This document shows positions 1-6,736 of a stretch of 27,961 nt of DNA, in pieces. Positions within the stretch are counted from its first letter, which is position 1. Each line of letters opens with the position of its first letter. The DNA comes from CAZGSG01 sp964528095. GTDB taxonomy: Bacteria; Bacteroidota; Bacteroidia; Chitinophagales; Chitinophagaceae. The DNA lies in NCBI GenBank assembly GCA_964528095.1, contig CAZGSG010000036.1, positions 1-27,961 on the forward strand, read 5' to 3'. The notes beneath the pieces were generated by a model. That model ran no database searches and was not told where the DNA came from. It worked only from the letters and a program-made list of their open reading frames with translations. Made by a program: the position numbers and the translations under genes.

Positions 1-615
1 CCGGACATAGAAACAAAACTTCCCGTTATTCCTGTTTCAAAAGGGACGCCTGCACCCGAACGAACGGCTGTCCTTGCGGAACAGGGACAATCGCCCACAT
101 TTAATAAAAATGAGGGGTTACCCACCACCGGCGCCGGATCGGCGACACGAAAACCCGAACAGGCTTATTATGACGAATTTGGCTGGATCCACCTGCACCA
201 GCTGGACGAGCATTTGCCAACAAATACCGGAACGGGACCCATAGAAAAGGACAAAGTAGTGTCTCATATAATCCGGGTAAATGATTTTCTGAAGACGGAG
301 CCATTCACAGACCCCGAATTTTCCATGCAGCAGATAAGTAAGGCTTTGGGAATACCAGTTCACCATCTTGAGTACCTTTTCCGATATTATAATAAAAATA
401 CCTTTGTCGAATTCAGGAATATCCTGAGGGTCAGGTATACCTTATTATGTATGGAACAACAACTTTGGAAAAATTATACGCTGGAAGCAATTGGTGAGAA
501 AGCGGGTTTTGCTTCCCGCACTACTTTTTTCAGGGTTTTTAAACAGGTTACCGGAAAAAGTCCCAAATCCTATCTCGACACGATGCAGCAATCTACTGCT
601 CAAACCATCTCCTGA
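1..615 (+). CDS. AraC-type helix-turn-helix regulator, C-terminal part (5' end outside window)
   Basis: The reading frame is open from base 1 to a TGA at 613-615, so this is the last 204 residues of a longer protein. The first roughly 70 residues are rich in Pro, Thr, Gly and Glu and look like a flexible linker. The last 120 or so form an AraC-type DNA-binding domain: the first helix-turn-helix lies around 'FSMQQISKALGIPVHHLEYLF', and the second around 'YTLEAIGEKAGF' followed by 'FFRVFKQVTGKSP', the signature end of the family. A TTG at 214 could be read as a start, but the upstream frame is open and composition stays protein-like, so I prefer the partial gene. The sensor half is off the left edge, so the signal it responds to cannot be stated. 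Bacteroidota often fuse such domains to membrane or periplasmic sensors. Confidence 0.85.
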   Translation, partial: PDIETKLPVIPVSKGTPAPERTAVLAEQGQSPTFNKNEGLPTTGAGSATRKPEQAYYDEFGWIHLHQLDEHLPTNTGTGPIEKDKVVSHIIRVNDFLKTEPFTDPEFSMQQISKALGIPVHHLEYLFRYYNKNTFVEFRNILRVRYTLLCMEQQLWKNYTLEAIGEKAGFASRTTFFRVFKQVTGKSPKSYLDTMQQSTAQTIS

Positions 616-677
616 GAGTCCTTGCAACCCTAATCCAAGGCCAATTCAGTACCATTTTTCCGAAAGCAGTCCCATTT

Positions 678-730
678 CGGGCTAAACTTTTGCTCCGGGC
701 TTTACTTTTTGTACCGGTCGCTTTACTTTG
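678..730 (+). repeat. Three imperfect tandem copies of an 18-19 bp unit
   Basis: Units begin CGGGCTAAACTTTT at 678, CGGGCTTTACTTTTTG at 696 and CGGTCGCTTTACTTTG at 715. The spacing is 18 and then 19 bases. The second and third copies contain TACTTTTTG and TACTTTG, close to the Bacteroidota -7 element. They may be binding sites or promoter fragments. The copies are short and imperfect, so chance is possible. Confidence 0.35.
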
Positions 731-927
731 CATTCATCTGTTTGCAACTCGCTTTTAAAATCCAGATCCAACGTCCGAACATTTTCTTCAATTTTTTAAA
801 AGCCCTGTTTACATGCTAGCAGATTGTTCAACGAGTAATAAATAATAAAATCATTTGCCAGGAGTCATCGCGGCTTTGACTCTTGTATTCCTCGTTCCAC
901 CTAAGCCGATTTTTAGGAGTGTTAGCC

Positions 928-955
928 AGGGTGTCTCTTTTGGGACGCCCTTTTT
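928..955 (+). terminator. Rho-independent-type terminator without an adjacent gene
   Basis: GGGTGTC (929-935) pairs with GACGCCC (944-950) with one T-G wobble across an 8-base loop, A928 can pair with T951, and TTTTT follows at 951-955. It is about 310 bases beyond the stop of the AraC-type gene, so it either ends a long 3' UTR or ends a separate small transcript. Confidence 0.6.
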
Positions 956-1166
956 ATTTGCACCGGATTTTGGGAAAAGTTCCAGGGTTTTAGATTCCCT
1001 GTAATGGAATGGTTATTTGGAGCGGTGCCGCGGGACAGTACCATTGCAATAGCAGTTGTATTATGGACGGGCCCCCTACACCCAAATTATAATGCCCGGG
1101 GCAGACGGCTTATTGCCCGGCACATCCAATCTTCAGCGACTAATCCAGTATACTCAAGCCATCGCT

Positions 1167-1517
1167 CTACTCAAACAGCACCGCCCACGCGATTTTTGTA
1201 TTCTCAGGAAACCTAAGTTTAAATTCATTTAAATCCCTGGTCAGGGTAAAACTATACCCCTGTTTGGCGACATAATTTACCCGGATGTTTCCTCCATTAC
1301 AGGTTGTCTTATAATAACCATAGCTATCATATTTCGTTACCAGTTAGCAACTGCTTCCCGTAGAGACCTTATGCTTTTCCACGATCGCGCCACCGGAATA
1401 ATTGATATTTACTACCGCTTCATATTCGATCGGCCGCTGGATATAAAATACAATGGTATAAGGAAACTTGCGCCCAAAAGAAAATGATAGCAATAGGGCA
1501 GCGATAAGAAGTTTCAT
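1167..1517 (-). pseudogene. Small secreted protein gene interrupted by an in-frame TAA
   Basis: Reading the minus strand from ATG at 1517 gives 57 codons, then TAA at 1346-1344, then 58 more codons in the same frame to TAG at 1169-1167. The first part begins with a signal peptide (MKLLIAALLLSFSFG) and continues as beta-rich sequence (IEYEAVVNINYSGG). After the stop the frame remains clearly protein-like (TKYDSYGYYKTTCNGG, then INVNYVAKQ-like sequence and FTLTRDLNEFKLRFPEN). The whole would be an exported protein of about 116 residues with Cys on both sides of the stop. A single base change from TAC or TAT would restore it. I do not recognise the family. It could be a recent pseudogene, a sequencing error, or two separate peptides, though the second half has no good start. 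It is divergent from the gene at 1676. Confidence 0.6.
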
Positions 1518-1652
1518 GCTATCTAAAATAAAAGTAAAATGGCCGGGATGAAAAACCCTGGTAACGGTATTTCGCCCTGGAGCAAGACAGACTGAACACC
1601 GGCCAGTTAGCGCCTATTACCCATACAGATCAGCTGCTTTTCTTAAAACACT

Positions 1653-1660
1653 TATATTTG
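1653..1660 (+). promoter_or_regulatory. Putative Bacteroidota -7 element of the DUF6370-like gene
   Basis: TATATTTG matches the Bacteroidota TAnnTTTG -7 consensus exactly and lies 15 bases before the ATG at 1676. No clean TTTG -33 element is visible at the usual distance, so the call rests on the -7 match alone. Confidence 0.4.
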
Positions 1661-1675
1661 ACCTTATAAAATAAT

Positions 1676-2038
1676 ATGAAACTACTTTTAACAATTGCCT
1701 GTTGCTGTTTTTTTACCATGCTGATGGCACAGCAACCCGTTGCTACAACAAACAAACTGAATCCTTCAATTAAAACGGATACACTTGAAACGGCCTGTGG
1801 CATGTGCCAGTTTGATATGAAAGGAGAAGATTGTGCACTGGCTGTTCGTATTGCGGGCAAAGGATATTATGTAGACGGCACCAATATCGATCAACATGGA
1901 GACGCGCATGCAAAGGACGGATTTTGTAATGCCATACGGAAAGCGGCAGTACAGGGTGCGATTGTCAATAACCGTTATAAAGTCACCTATTTTAAGTTAT
2001 TGCCAGTCAAAACGGAGCCTCTAAAAATAAAAGAATAG
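1676..2038 (+). CDS. Small secreted Cys-rich protein, DUF6370-like
   Basis: A 120-residue protein with a signal peptide ending near MLMAQ (about residue 19). The mature part carries the motif ACGMCQF (about residue 40), then CALAVRI, then YYVDGTNIDQHGDAHAKDGF followed by CNAIR. The conserved Cys pair, the Asp/His-rich segment and the third and fourth Cys fit my recollection of the DUF6370 family of Bacteroidota. Function is unknown. The CxxC and HGDAH residues would suit metal binding or a disulfide, which is inference only. It stands alone on the plus strand, convergent with the gene ending at 2083. Confidence 0.75.
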   Translation: MKLLLTIACCCFFTMLMAQQPVATTNKLNPSIKTDTLETACGMCQFDMKGEDCALAVRIAGKGYYVDGTNIDQHGDAHAKDGFCNAIRKAAVQGAIVNNRYKVTYFKLLPVKTEPLKIKE

Positions 2039-2082
2039 CCTTCTTTCCATGCAGTAGCTCACCAGAAATAATTTTATTACAG

Positions 2083-2643
2083 TTATATTTTATCAGTTCT
2101 CCCGATTCTCCTCAACTGTCGTGCTTTATCCCTGAGTGAAAGAGAGGGGTTATCACGAAGTATTCTAAATGATTCATGTAACTTTTGCATGGCCTTTTCA
2201 TATTCCTCAAAATATTGTAATAGTTCTTCATCATTTTTTGTTTCCGGGTAATTGTTTTCGTCAATCAATTCGAACCGGGAGAAATATTTTTTCCGTAGCC
2301 TCCGGAATAACTGTACTAATAAAAAGCGTGTCTGTGCTTTAGCCCCCTGCAAATGCGCGCTCAGAATATAGAGTATACTTTCATCGGGATCTTTATTAAT
2401 ATATAAGCGATCGCATTCCAGGTTATCGACCGAGCACATCCTGCCATCGGACAAAAAGGTCAATGAAATCGTGTCACAGCCGGTGGCAGTAAAACAAATT
2501 CCCTGTATTGGATAAATATCGGATGCATCGACAAGCTCGTACCGCCATCCCGATGCCTTACAAGCTTCAATAACTTCAGCTACCAGTTGGTGCAATAAAG
2601 AGAGCCGGCGGATCGTGCCGCTGTAATGGATGCACAAGCCCAT
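2083..2643 (-). CDS. Conserved hypothetical protein beginning MGLCIHYSG
   Basis: A 186-residue soluble protein with no signal peptide or membrane segment. The N-terminal half (MGLCIHYSGTIRR, then SGWRYELVD and GICFTATGCDTISLTFLSDGR) looks like a compact alpha/beta domain. The C-terminal half is helical and highly charged (LLQYFEEYEKAMQKLHESFRI). Proteins opening with an IHYSG motif are familiar as uncharacterised families in Bacteroidota, but I cannot name a function. It is the last gene of a minus-strand run, 102 bases downstream of two nucleotidyltransferase-like genes, so cotranscription and a shared role are possible but unproven. Confidence 0.7.
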   Translation of the reverse strand: MGLCIHYSGTIRRLSLLHQLVAEVIEACKASGWRYELVDASDIYPIQGICFTATGCDTISLTFLSDGRMCSVDNLECDRLYINKDPDESILYILSAHLQGAKAQTRFLLVQLFRRLRKKYFSRFELIDENNYPETKNDEELLQYFEEYEKAMQKLHESFRILRDNPSLSLRDKARQLRRIGRTDKI

Positions 2644-2745
2644 ATAAAAAGATTGTAGGCGAAGCTATCATATGTGTTGATTGTAGAAAAAGTGTTTTGA
2701 CGGAAAAAATGGGGAAGTTTCTGCCGGGGCGATACCGCATTGTAT

Positions 2746-3804
2746 TTACCAATACAACTCATTCCTTATTTCAACCAATGCTCTTTCCGCCGCAACTGTG
2801 TCAGGCATATCCGGTAATGCACTTAGGTAATAAGCAGTATCTATCCGTTCCATCAGCGCATCACTCATATTGAGCAGCTCATCATATTCAAAGATCCCTG
2901 ACTTAATTGCCAATAGTTCATCTCTGTTGGTACGCCGGATATTCAATATGCCGGTTTCAAGTATCTCCGCAGCTGTCTGCAGCAATCGGATCGTGTGCAT
3001 CATATTTTTTGCATCATAATCCTTTCCATGTGATTGATTGCCCAGGTAACGGGTTTCATTGCGGTTTTCCACCCAATCCCAATACTCGCGGTATTCCTTA
3101 CAATAGGAAGAATAACTTTCCATATTGAAAAATAAATAACCCAGGCTTTTGGGATCCTTTGGAATAGAGGAGAGCGACACTTCATTGGCATCTTCCCCGC
3201 TCATGATCCCTTTATAAGAAGAAGAGGGCCCTGTATCATAAAATAGCGCATACAATCCTTTGGTATGAGATATTGAACTTAGCCCGCATTGTTCCTGTCG
3301 GTAACCATGTTGTGATAACCAATCAATGCAGGGTATGGCGGAATGTTGTTGTAATATAAAACAAAAATCAAGCACCGATTTACGTTCTTTATCAACCGGG
3401 TTAACGATCTTTTTTTTATAGCCTCTTGCTTTGCGTATCTGGGTAATAGCGTATCCGGCAAAACTGTCTTTGCAAAGATTGGAGAGAAACAGGCTGATGG
3501 GGAGCTGGTCCATGAGCGGATGTTTATACAGGACACAGTCAGGGGGGGTGGCCAGGAGCTCAAGCAGGTTAGGGTTGTTTTTAATGAGCAGTTCTACAAA
3601 CCGGCCCAGTTCATAATATACTTCATCATTCGTTTCATTGCTAACCTGTTCTATATATTTCAGGCCATAGAATGCAGCTTTGGGTAAATAAAAAACGCCC
3701 TTGATATCAGTATCAGAGTTTTCGGTAGCAAGACCATATGCTTTACTGCCGCTAATGCATTCAAAAAGCAGTACTCCCTGGTATTTGATATCTTTAATGG
3801 TCAT
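2746..3804 (-). CDS. RlaP-like predicted nucleotidyltransferase (DNA polymerase beta superfamily), larger paralog
   Basis: A 352-residue protein with the minimal nucleotidyltransferase signature near its N terminus: GS at residues 19-20 in SGSKAYGLATENSDTDIKG, with the metal-binding pair D31 and D33. The length and the following helical region (GRFVELLIKNNPNLLELLATP) fit the RlaP group (PF10127), linked by comparative genomics to RNA repair. It probably adds a nucleotide to an RNA or other acceptor in the cytoplasm, but substrate and product are not known from sequence. Its start overlaps the stop of the upstream paralog by 11 bases, indicating coupled translation. No RtcB ligase, Ro/TROVE protein or 2'-phosphotransferase is in the window, so the RNA-repair reading remains a family-level inference. 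Confidence 0.8.
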   Translation of the reverse strand: MTIKDIKYQGVLLFECISGSKAYGLATENSDTDIKGVFYLPKAAFYGLKYIEQVSNETNDEVYYELGRFVELLIKNNPNLLELLATPPDCVLYKHPLMDQLPISLFLSNLCKDSFAGYAITQIRKARGYKKKIVNPVDKERKSVLDFCFILQQHSAIPCIDWLSQHGYRQEQCGLSSISHTKGLYALFYDTGPSSSYKGIMSGEDANEVSLSSIPKDPKSLGYLFFNMESYSSYCKEYREYWDWVENRNETRYLGNQSHGKDYDAKNMMHTIRLLQTAAEILETGILNIRRTNRDELLAIKSGIFEYDELLNMSDALMERIDTAYYLSALPDMPDTVAAERALVEIRNELYW

Positions 3805-4555
3805 ATTGACGGATTGTTTTTACAAAGAACGCATCCAGCGCAGTAGCGGAGAAATCATTTCTTTCAAGTTCTTTTGAAGCAAGAGAAATGCGTTCATATT
3901 CCTCTTCGATATAAATTTTTAGATCGGCGTCTATTTGTATGATATACCCTTCATCTGCACCAGCTTTTTGAACGATCAGTTCGCTCACCAGCTGATGCAG
4001 AGACGGAGTAAGTGAATTCATCAATGGCCCGATGGTCATGGGTGCAATACTGTTTTTTTCCAGGCACCATTGGGCAGAAAGCAGGGGTCTTAGTACATAA
4101 AATAGTTTTTTAATGCTTATCTCATTGCCATTGACGATGCTGTCCATGGCGCCTCTGGCAATACCGAGATAATGATGCACATTTGAGCGCTGGCTAAAGA
4201 AAGAATGACATAAATCCCAGAGCGATTCTTTAAAACCATCTGCCTCCATGTAAATGATAGGAGACTGTAGCCATTCGAAAGGCGTAGTGTTGGACCTGCG
4301 AATGAGCTGTAACACTTTCCGGATATCCCAGCCATAAATATCAAGTTCATCATTAATCGGAAACTTCAGATCATAATCCCGGTCCGTCACTGAAAGATAG
4401 AAGTCGTATGGCCGGCAATAGATAAACCGTACATCATAGTCACTATCGGGCGAGGGGAATTGCCAGCCGCGGCTGCCGGACTCGCAGGAATAAAGAATGC
4501 TGACGCGGTTATCCCTTTGGATCTGCTGTAGTTTGTCGATAATGATTTGTTGCAT
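3794..4555 (-). CDS. RlaP-like predicted nucleotidyltransferase, smaller paralog
   Basis: A 253-residue protein from the ATG at 4555. The frame also opens at a TTG at 4579, but MQQIIIDKLQQ is the more natural start. The nucleotidyltransferase motif is SCESGSRGWQFPSPDSDYDV, with GS at 27-28 and the metal-binding acids D39 and D41. A second acidic segment, DELDIYGWDIRK, follows where this family's later strand is expected. The helical C terminus includes IARGAMDSI. It shares the fold signature with the next gene but is about 100 residues shorter and diverged, so the two look like functionally distinct partners rather than a recent duplication. The 11-base overlap with the downstream gene (3794-3804) supports one operon. 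Confidence 0.8.
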   Translation of the reverse strand: MQQIIIDKLQQIQRDNRVSILYSCESGSRGWQFPSPDSDYDVRFIYCRPYDFYLSVTDRDYDLKFPINDELDIYGWDIRKVLQLIRRSNTTPFEWLQSPIIYMEADGFKESLWDLCHSFFSQRSNVHHYLGIARGAMDSIVNGNEISIKKLFYVLRPLLSAQWCLEKNSIAPMTIGPLMNSLTPSLHQLVSELIVQKAGADEGYIIQIDADLKIYIEEEYERISLASKELERNDFSATALDAFFVKTIRQYDH

Positions 4556-4656
4556 GATAGGATGGCGAAGAAATTTCAAAAAGCAAGATCCCGAAAATTT
4601 TACAAGTTTTTGCGGATTTTTATGTTCTCTATGACTGAACTAGTTATTGCTACGAT

Positions 4657-5007
4657 CTATGCTCTTTTCACAAAAATATTTTCCGGTAAGGAATTAAATA
4701 CAAATTCGGTAACTCTACACAACCACATCCTGCACATAAGCTCCTCGCCTTCCCACTCACGCAAAAGATAATAACCACCACCAACAACCGGATCGCAGAT
4801 TTCTATAAGTTCCAGCAAATCTGCATCGGCAAAAGGTTCGGTATGCATGAGCAAGGCTACTGAAGAAGCGCCTTTGGCCATTATCTCCAGCATAGTATCT
4901 GCTCCTTCTACCATCTGCAGATCCTCTTTGTTACCGCCCTGTTCAATAAACTCAGGCAGATGGATATACCAGCCACTTTGTTGTTTATTAAAAGTATGTG
5001 TTTGCAT
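4657..5007 (-). CDS. DUF6717-like small cytosolic protein
   Basis: A 116-residue protein without signal peptide. The recognisable core is WYIHLPEFIEQGGNKEDLQM then VEGADTMLEIMA, followed by CDPVVGGGYYLLREWEG near residue 75-90. The WYIxLP plus MVxGADTxL combination fits my recollection of the uncharacterised DUF6717 family. It is on the same strand as the nucleotidyltransferase pair, but separated from it by about 100 bases, so membership in that operon is uncertain. No function can be given. Confidence 0.65.
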   Translation of the reverse strand: MQTHTFNKQQSGWYIHLPEFIEQGGNKEDLQMVEGADTMLEIMAKGASSVALLMHTEPFADADLLELIEICDPVVGGGYYLLREWEGEELMCRMWLCRVTEFVFNSLPENIFVKRA

Positions 5008-5053
5008 AAATAAAGTGTTCGAAGAGCATGCAATATAGAAAACCCGGCAAACA

Positions 5054-5085
5054 CTTGCATATTATACATATTTCTTATACTTTAG
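5054..5085 (+). promoter_or_regulatory. Putative Bacteroidota promoter of the GYF_2 gene
   Basis: CTTG at 5054-5057 and TACTTTAG at 5078-5085, 20 bases apart, resemble the TTTG / TAnnTTTG promoter of Bacteroidota with one mismatch in each box. The ATG lies 35 bases beyond the -7 box, leaving room for a short leader. Confidence 0.4.
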
Positions 5086-5120
5086 TAGACGCAAGGGATC
5101 ATTAAACCTTAACCAATATC

Positions 5121-5441
5121 ATGAAAAGCTATTACATCCATCAGGGGGGTAGGCAACAGGGCCCCTATACAATCGATCAATTGAAGACCATGCGGATCAG
5201 TCCAGCAACACCGGTATGGACAGAAGGGTTACCCGAATGGACACCTGCCAAAAAAATCAACGAATTACAAACTGTATTGTTCCTGGTGCCTCCACCGTTT
5301 ATAGCAACGCATTCTAAATCGCAACAGGGATATGCCGACACAGCTGTAGATCATGGATTGATCACTAGTTTCTGGAAAACCGGGTTGATGATTGTTGGGT
5401 TTATATTGCTCGTGTTTCTGATTCTAAAATGGCAGGGATAA
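5121..5441 (+). CDS. GYF_2 (DUF4339) domain protein with a C-terminal membrane anchor
   Basis: A 106-residue protein. Residues 4-50 form a GYF_2/DUF4339 domain: YYIHQGGRQQGPYTIDQL, then TPVWTEGLPEWTPA, with the usual YY, GP and W-W spacing. After a short linker one hydrophobic segment (about residues 84-103, TGLMIVGFILLVFLILKW) would anchor it in the membrane with the domain probably facing the cytoplasm. Such domains are thought to bind peptides or partner proteins, and the partner here is unknown. It is convergent with the minus-strand pair ending at 5468, only 26 bases away. Confidence 0.8.
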   Translation: MKSYYIHQGGRQQGPYTIDQLKTMRISPATPVWTEGLPEWTPAKKINELQTVLFLVPPPFIATHSKSQQGYADTAVDHGLITSFWKTGLMIVGFILLVFLILKWQG

Positions 5442-5467
5442 ACTTCTGCCAGGAGATCTGTCTGTCC

Positions 5468-5686
5468 TTATTTCAAAAACAGGTAAGGTTGACAGGCGTT
5501 TAGCCGTTCTGCCAGCTCCTGGTAGGACAGTGTTGTTTCCACATACCTGAAGTTTTTGCCTTTATAGTAAATAATACAATGCTCATTAAAGGAAAGCGGG
5601 ATTACCTGTATGACCGACCGGGTATTAATAATGACAGGAGCTGAATTATATACGGGTATTTCTATAAAAATACTTTCTGTTTTCAT
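5468..5686 (-). CDS. Small FlbD-like protein, second of a tandem pair
   Basis: A 72-residue protein, MKTESIFIEIPVYN to LNACQPYLFLK, with a beta-rich pattern: short strands around IFIEIPV, VIINTRSVIQVIPL and CIIYYKG, then a helix (YQELAERLNA). This layout, with an 'ININxxxIxxI' core, resembles the small FlbD-like fold of uncharacterised Bacteroidota proteins. It is not evidence for flagella. Its ATG overlaps the stop of the upstream gene (5683-5686), so translation is likely coupled. Confidence 0.55.
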   Translation of the reverse strand: MKTESIFIEIPVYNSAPVIINTRSVIQVIPLSFNEHCIIYYKGKNFRYVETTLSYQELAERLNACQPYLFLK

Positions 5687-5907
5687 AACTCAAGCCGTTT
5701 CTTTGTAAGAACAGGTGGGGTTTTAATCAATATCTCTTTCATCTTTTCAATACTATAAGATGTCATTACATGGTACTTTGACCCATCTACTGCAGCAGTA
5801 AGAGAGATTTTGCATCCATCTCCTTCAGAAGAAACAATGGTAATGATATCTGCATTGATGATCATTTTTTTATTGTGCTGATCCAACAATTCTATAAAAT
5901 TGTCCAT
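5683..5907 (-). CDS. Small FlbD-like protein, first of a tandem pair
   Basis: A 74-residue protein. FIELLDQHNKKMIINADIIT gives two strands ending in the MIINADxI core, then CKISLTAAVDG and YHVMTSYSIEKMKEILI supply two further strands and a closing helix. The order of elements matches its neighbour at 5468, so the two are probably old paralogs. No catalytic residues or signal peptide are visible. The 4-base ATGA-type overlap with the next gene marks a two-gene operon. A role as a small adaptor is only a guess. Confidence 0.55.
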   Translation of the reverse strand: MDNFIELLDQHNKKMIINADIITIVSSEGDGCKISLTAAVDGSKYHVMTSYSIEKMKEILIKTPPVLTKKRLEL

Positions 5908-6149
5908 GTTTTCCGGTTGGTTTTATTTAGAGGCGAGATACGCTGGTGGTGCAAATATCCTTTGACTTAAAGATAATCAATCATACGATACCTCGTGATC
6001 TGCATATGATTTGTAGTTGGGAGAGAAACCGGGCCATGATACCCATCAGATATAGCGAACTCCTAAACAGGCCCACCACTAGTTAATTGCAGGATAAGTT
6101 TTGTTCACTACAACCCATCGGAGATCATCAGCTGCCTTTCGGTAATCGT

Positions 6150-6182
6150 CTTGTGATATAAATTATCACCATCATAATTTAG
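6150..6182 (+). promoter_or_regulatory. Putative Bacteroidota promoter of the small membrane protein gene
   Basis: CTTG at 6150-6153 (or TTGT at 6151-6154) and TAATTTAG at 6175-6182 are spaced as in the Bacteroidota promoter, with the -7 box one base off consensus. The ATG is at 6203. Confidence 0.3.
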
Positions 6183-6202
6183 ACCATATTACAACGCATA
6201 CC

Positions 6203-6496
6203 ATGAAACTACTCTTTTGGGTCTCTACAATTATTTTGCTCATCTCCGAATATTTTACCATCCAGGGCTTTATCAACATCTATTTTAAAAACTATAACGG
6301 CGGCCCCCAGTCTTCCTCCGGCTCCATCATCTACCCGATGATACTGGGCTTTTTTATTCTTATCGCCGGTCTTGGTTTTTATTATTATGATAAAATAAAA
6401 ATAGCTACCCTGATCATGAGTCTGCCGATTGTATATGTACTGGGCTTATCGCTGATCCGTTTCCTGCCTTATCTGTTAGGTAAAAAAATGCAGTAA
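6203..6496 (+). CDS. Small integral membrane protein, unknown function
   Basis: A 97-residue hydrophobic protein with three predicted membrane segments: about residues 2-24 (LLFWVSTIILLISEYFTIQG), 44-62 (YPMILGFFILIAGLGFYYY) and 67-90 (IATLIMSLPIVYVLGLSLI). The loop between the first two is short and Ser/Gly-rich, and the C terminus is basic (GKKMQ). No family was recognised. It has its own likely promoter and lies 240 bases before the permease gene, so there is no strong sign of an operon. Confidence 0.65.
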   Translation: MKLLFWVSTIILLISEYFTIQGFINIYFKNYNGGPQSSSGSIIYPMILGFFILIAGLGFYYYDKIKIATLIMSLPIVYVLGLSLIRFLPYLLGKKMQ

Positions 6497-6635
6497 AGCC
6501 ATCTGCTGGTCTGGTTTGCAGTCTACGCAGATTTTATAAACACGGCACTAATTTTCAATAGCCATTAACCTGCATAACTGAACACCATGCGTATCAAAAT
6601 CGTACAGTTTTTACAAGGTTAGATAAAGTAATCCC

Positions 6636-6656
6636 CTGTACATGAACATGGTACAG
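6636..6656. promoter_or_regulatory. Inverted repeat upstream of the permease gene
   Basis: CTGTACATG (6636-6644) and CATGGTACAG (6647-6656) form a nearly perfect inverted repeat around AA, with one extra base on the right arm. A further GTACAG occurs at 6602-6607. The site is about 80 bases before the ATG at 6737, a reasonable place for a regulator. No binding protein is known. Confidence 0.35.
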
Positions 6657-6736
6657 TACTGGCATTTTCTTGGTTGTGCATTACCGGGATGGCATAGCTT
6701 TACGTGAGCTGACCATCTTTCATAAAATGCATACAC

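Larger units (their letters stand above)
616..1166. other. Gene-free stretch with short repeats and an orphan terminator
   Basis: No convincing coding frame lies between the AraC-type gene and the broken gene at 1167-1517. A frame at 1004-1216 runs partly antisense to that broken gene and has no protein-like features. The stretch holds three imperfect copies of a CGG-GCTTTACTTT-like unit (678 to about 730) and a clear hairpin followed by a T-tract (928-955). These could be regulatory sites and the 3' end of a small untranslated RNA, but no conserved RNA family was recognised. Confidence 0.4.

Noticed and set aside
1081..1125. GC-rich hairpin around GCCCGG near 1100
   Set aside because: The arms do not pair as an inverted repeat beyond a few bases, and no T-tract follows.
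1004..1216. 70-codon plus-strand frame
   Set aside because: It runs partly antisense to the broken gene at 1167-1517, has no recognisable protein pattern, and its N-terminal part covers non-coding sequence.
5468..5907. Flagellar gene cluster, suggested by FlbD-like proteins
   Set aside because: No other motility gene is present, and the FlbD-like fold is shared by many small unrelated proteins.
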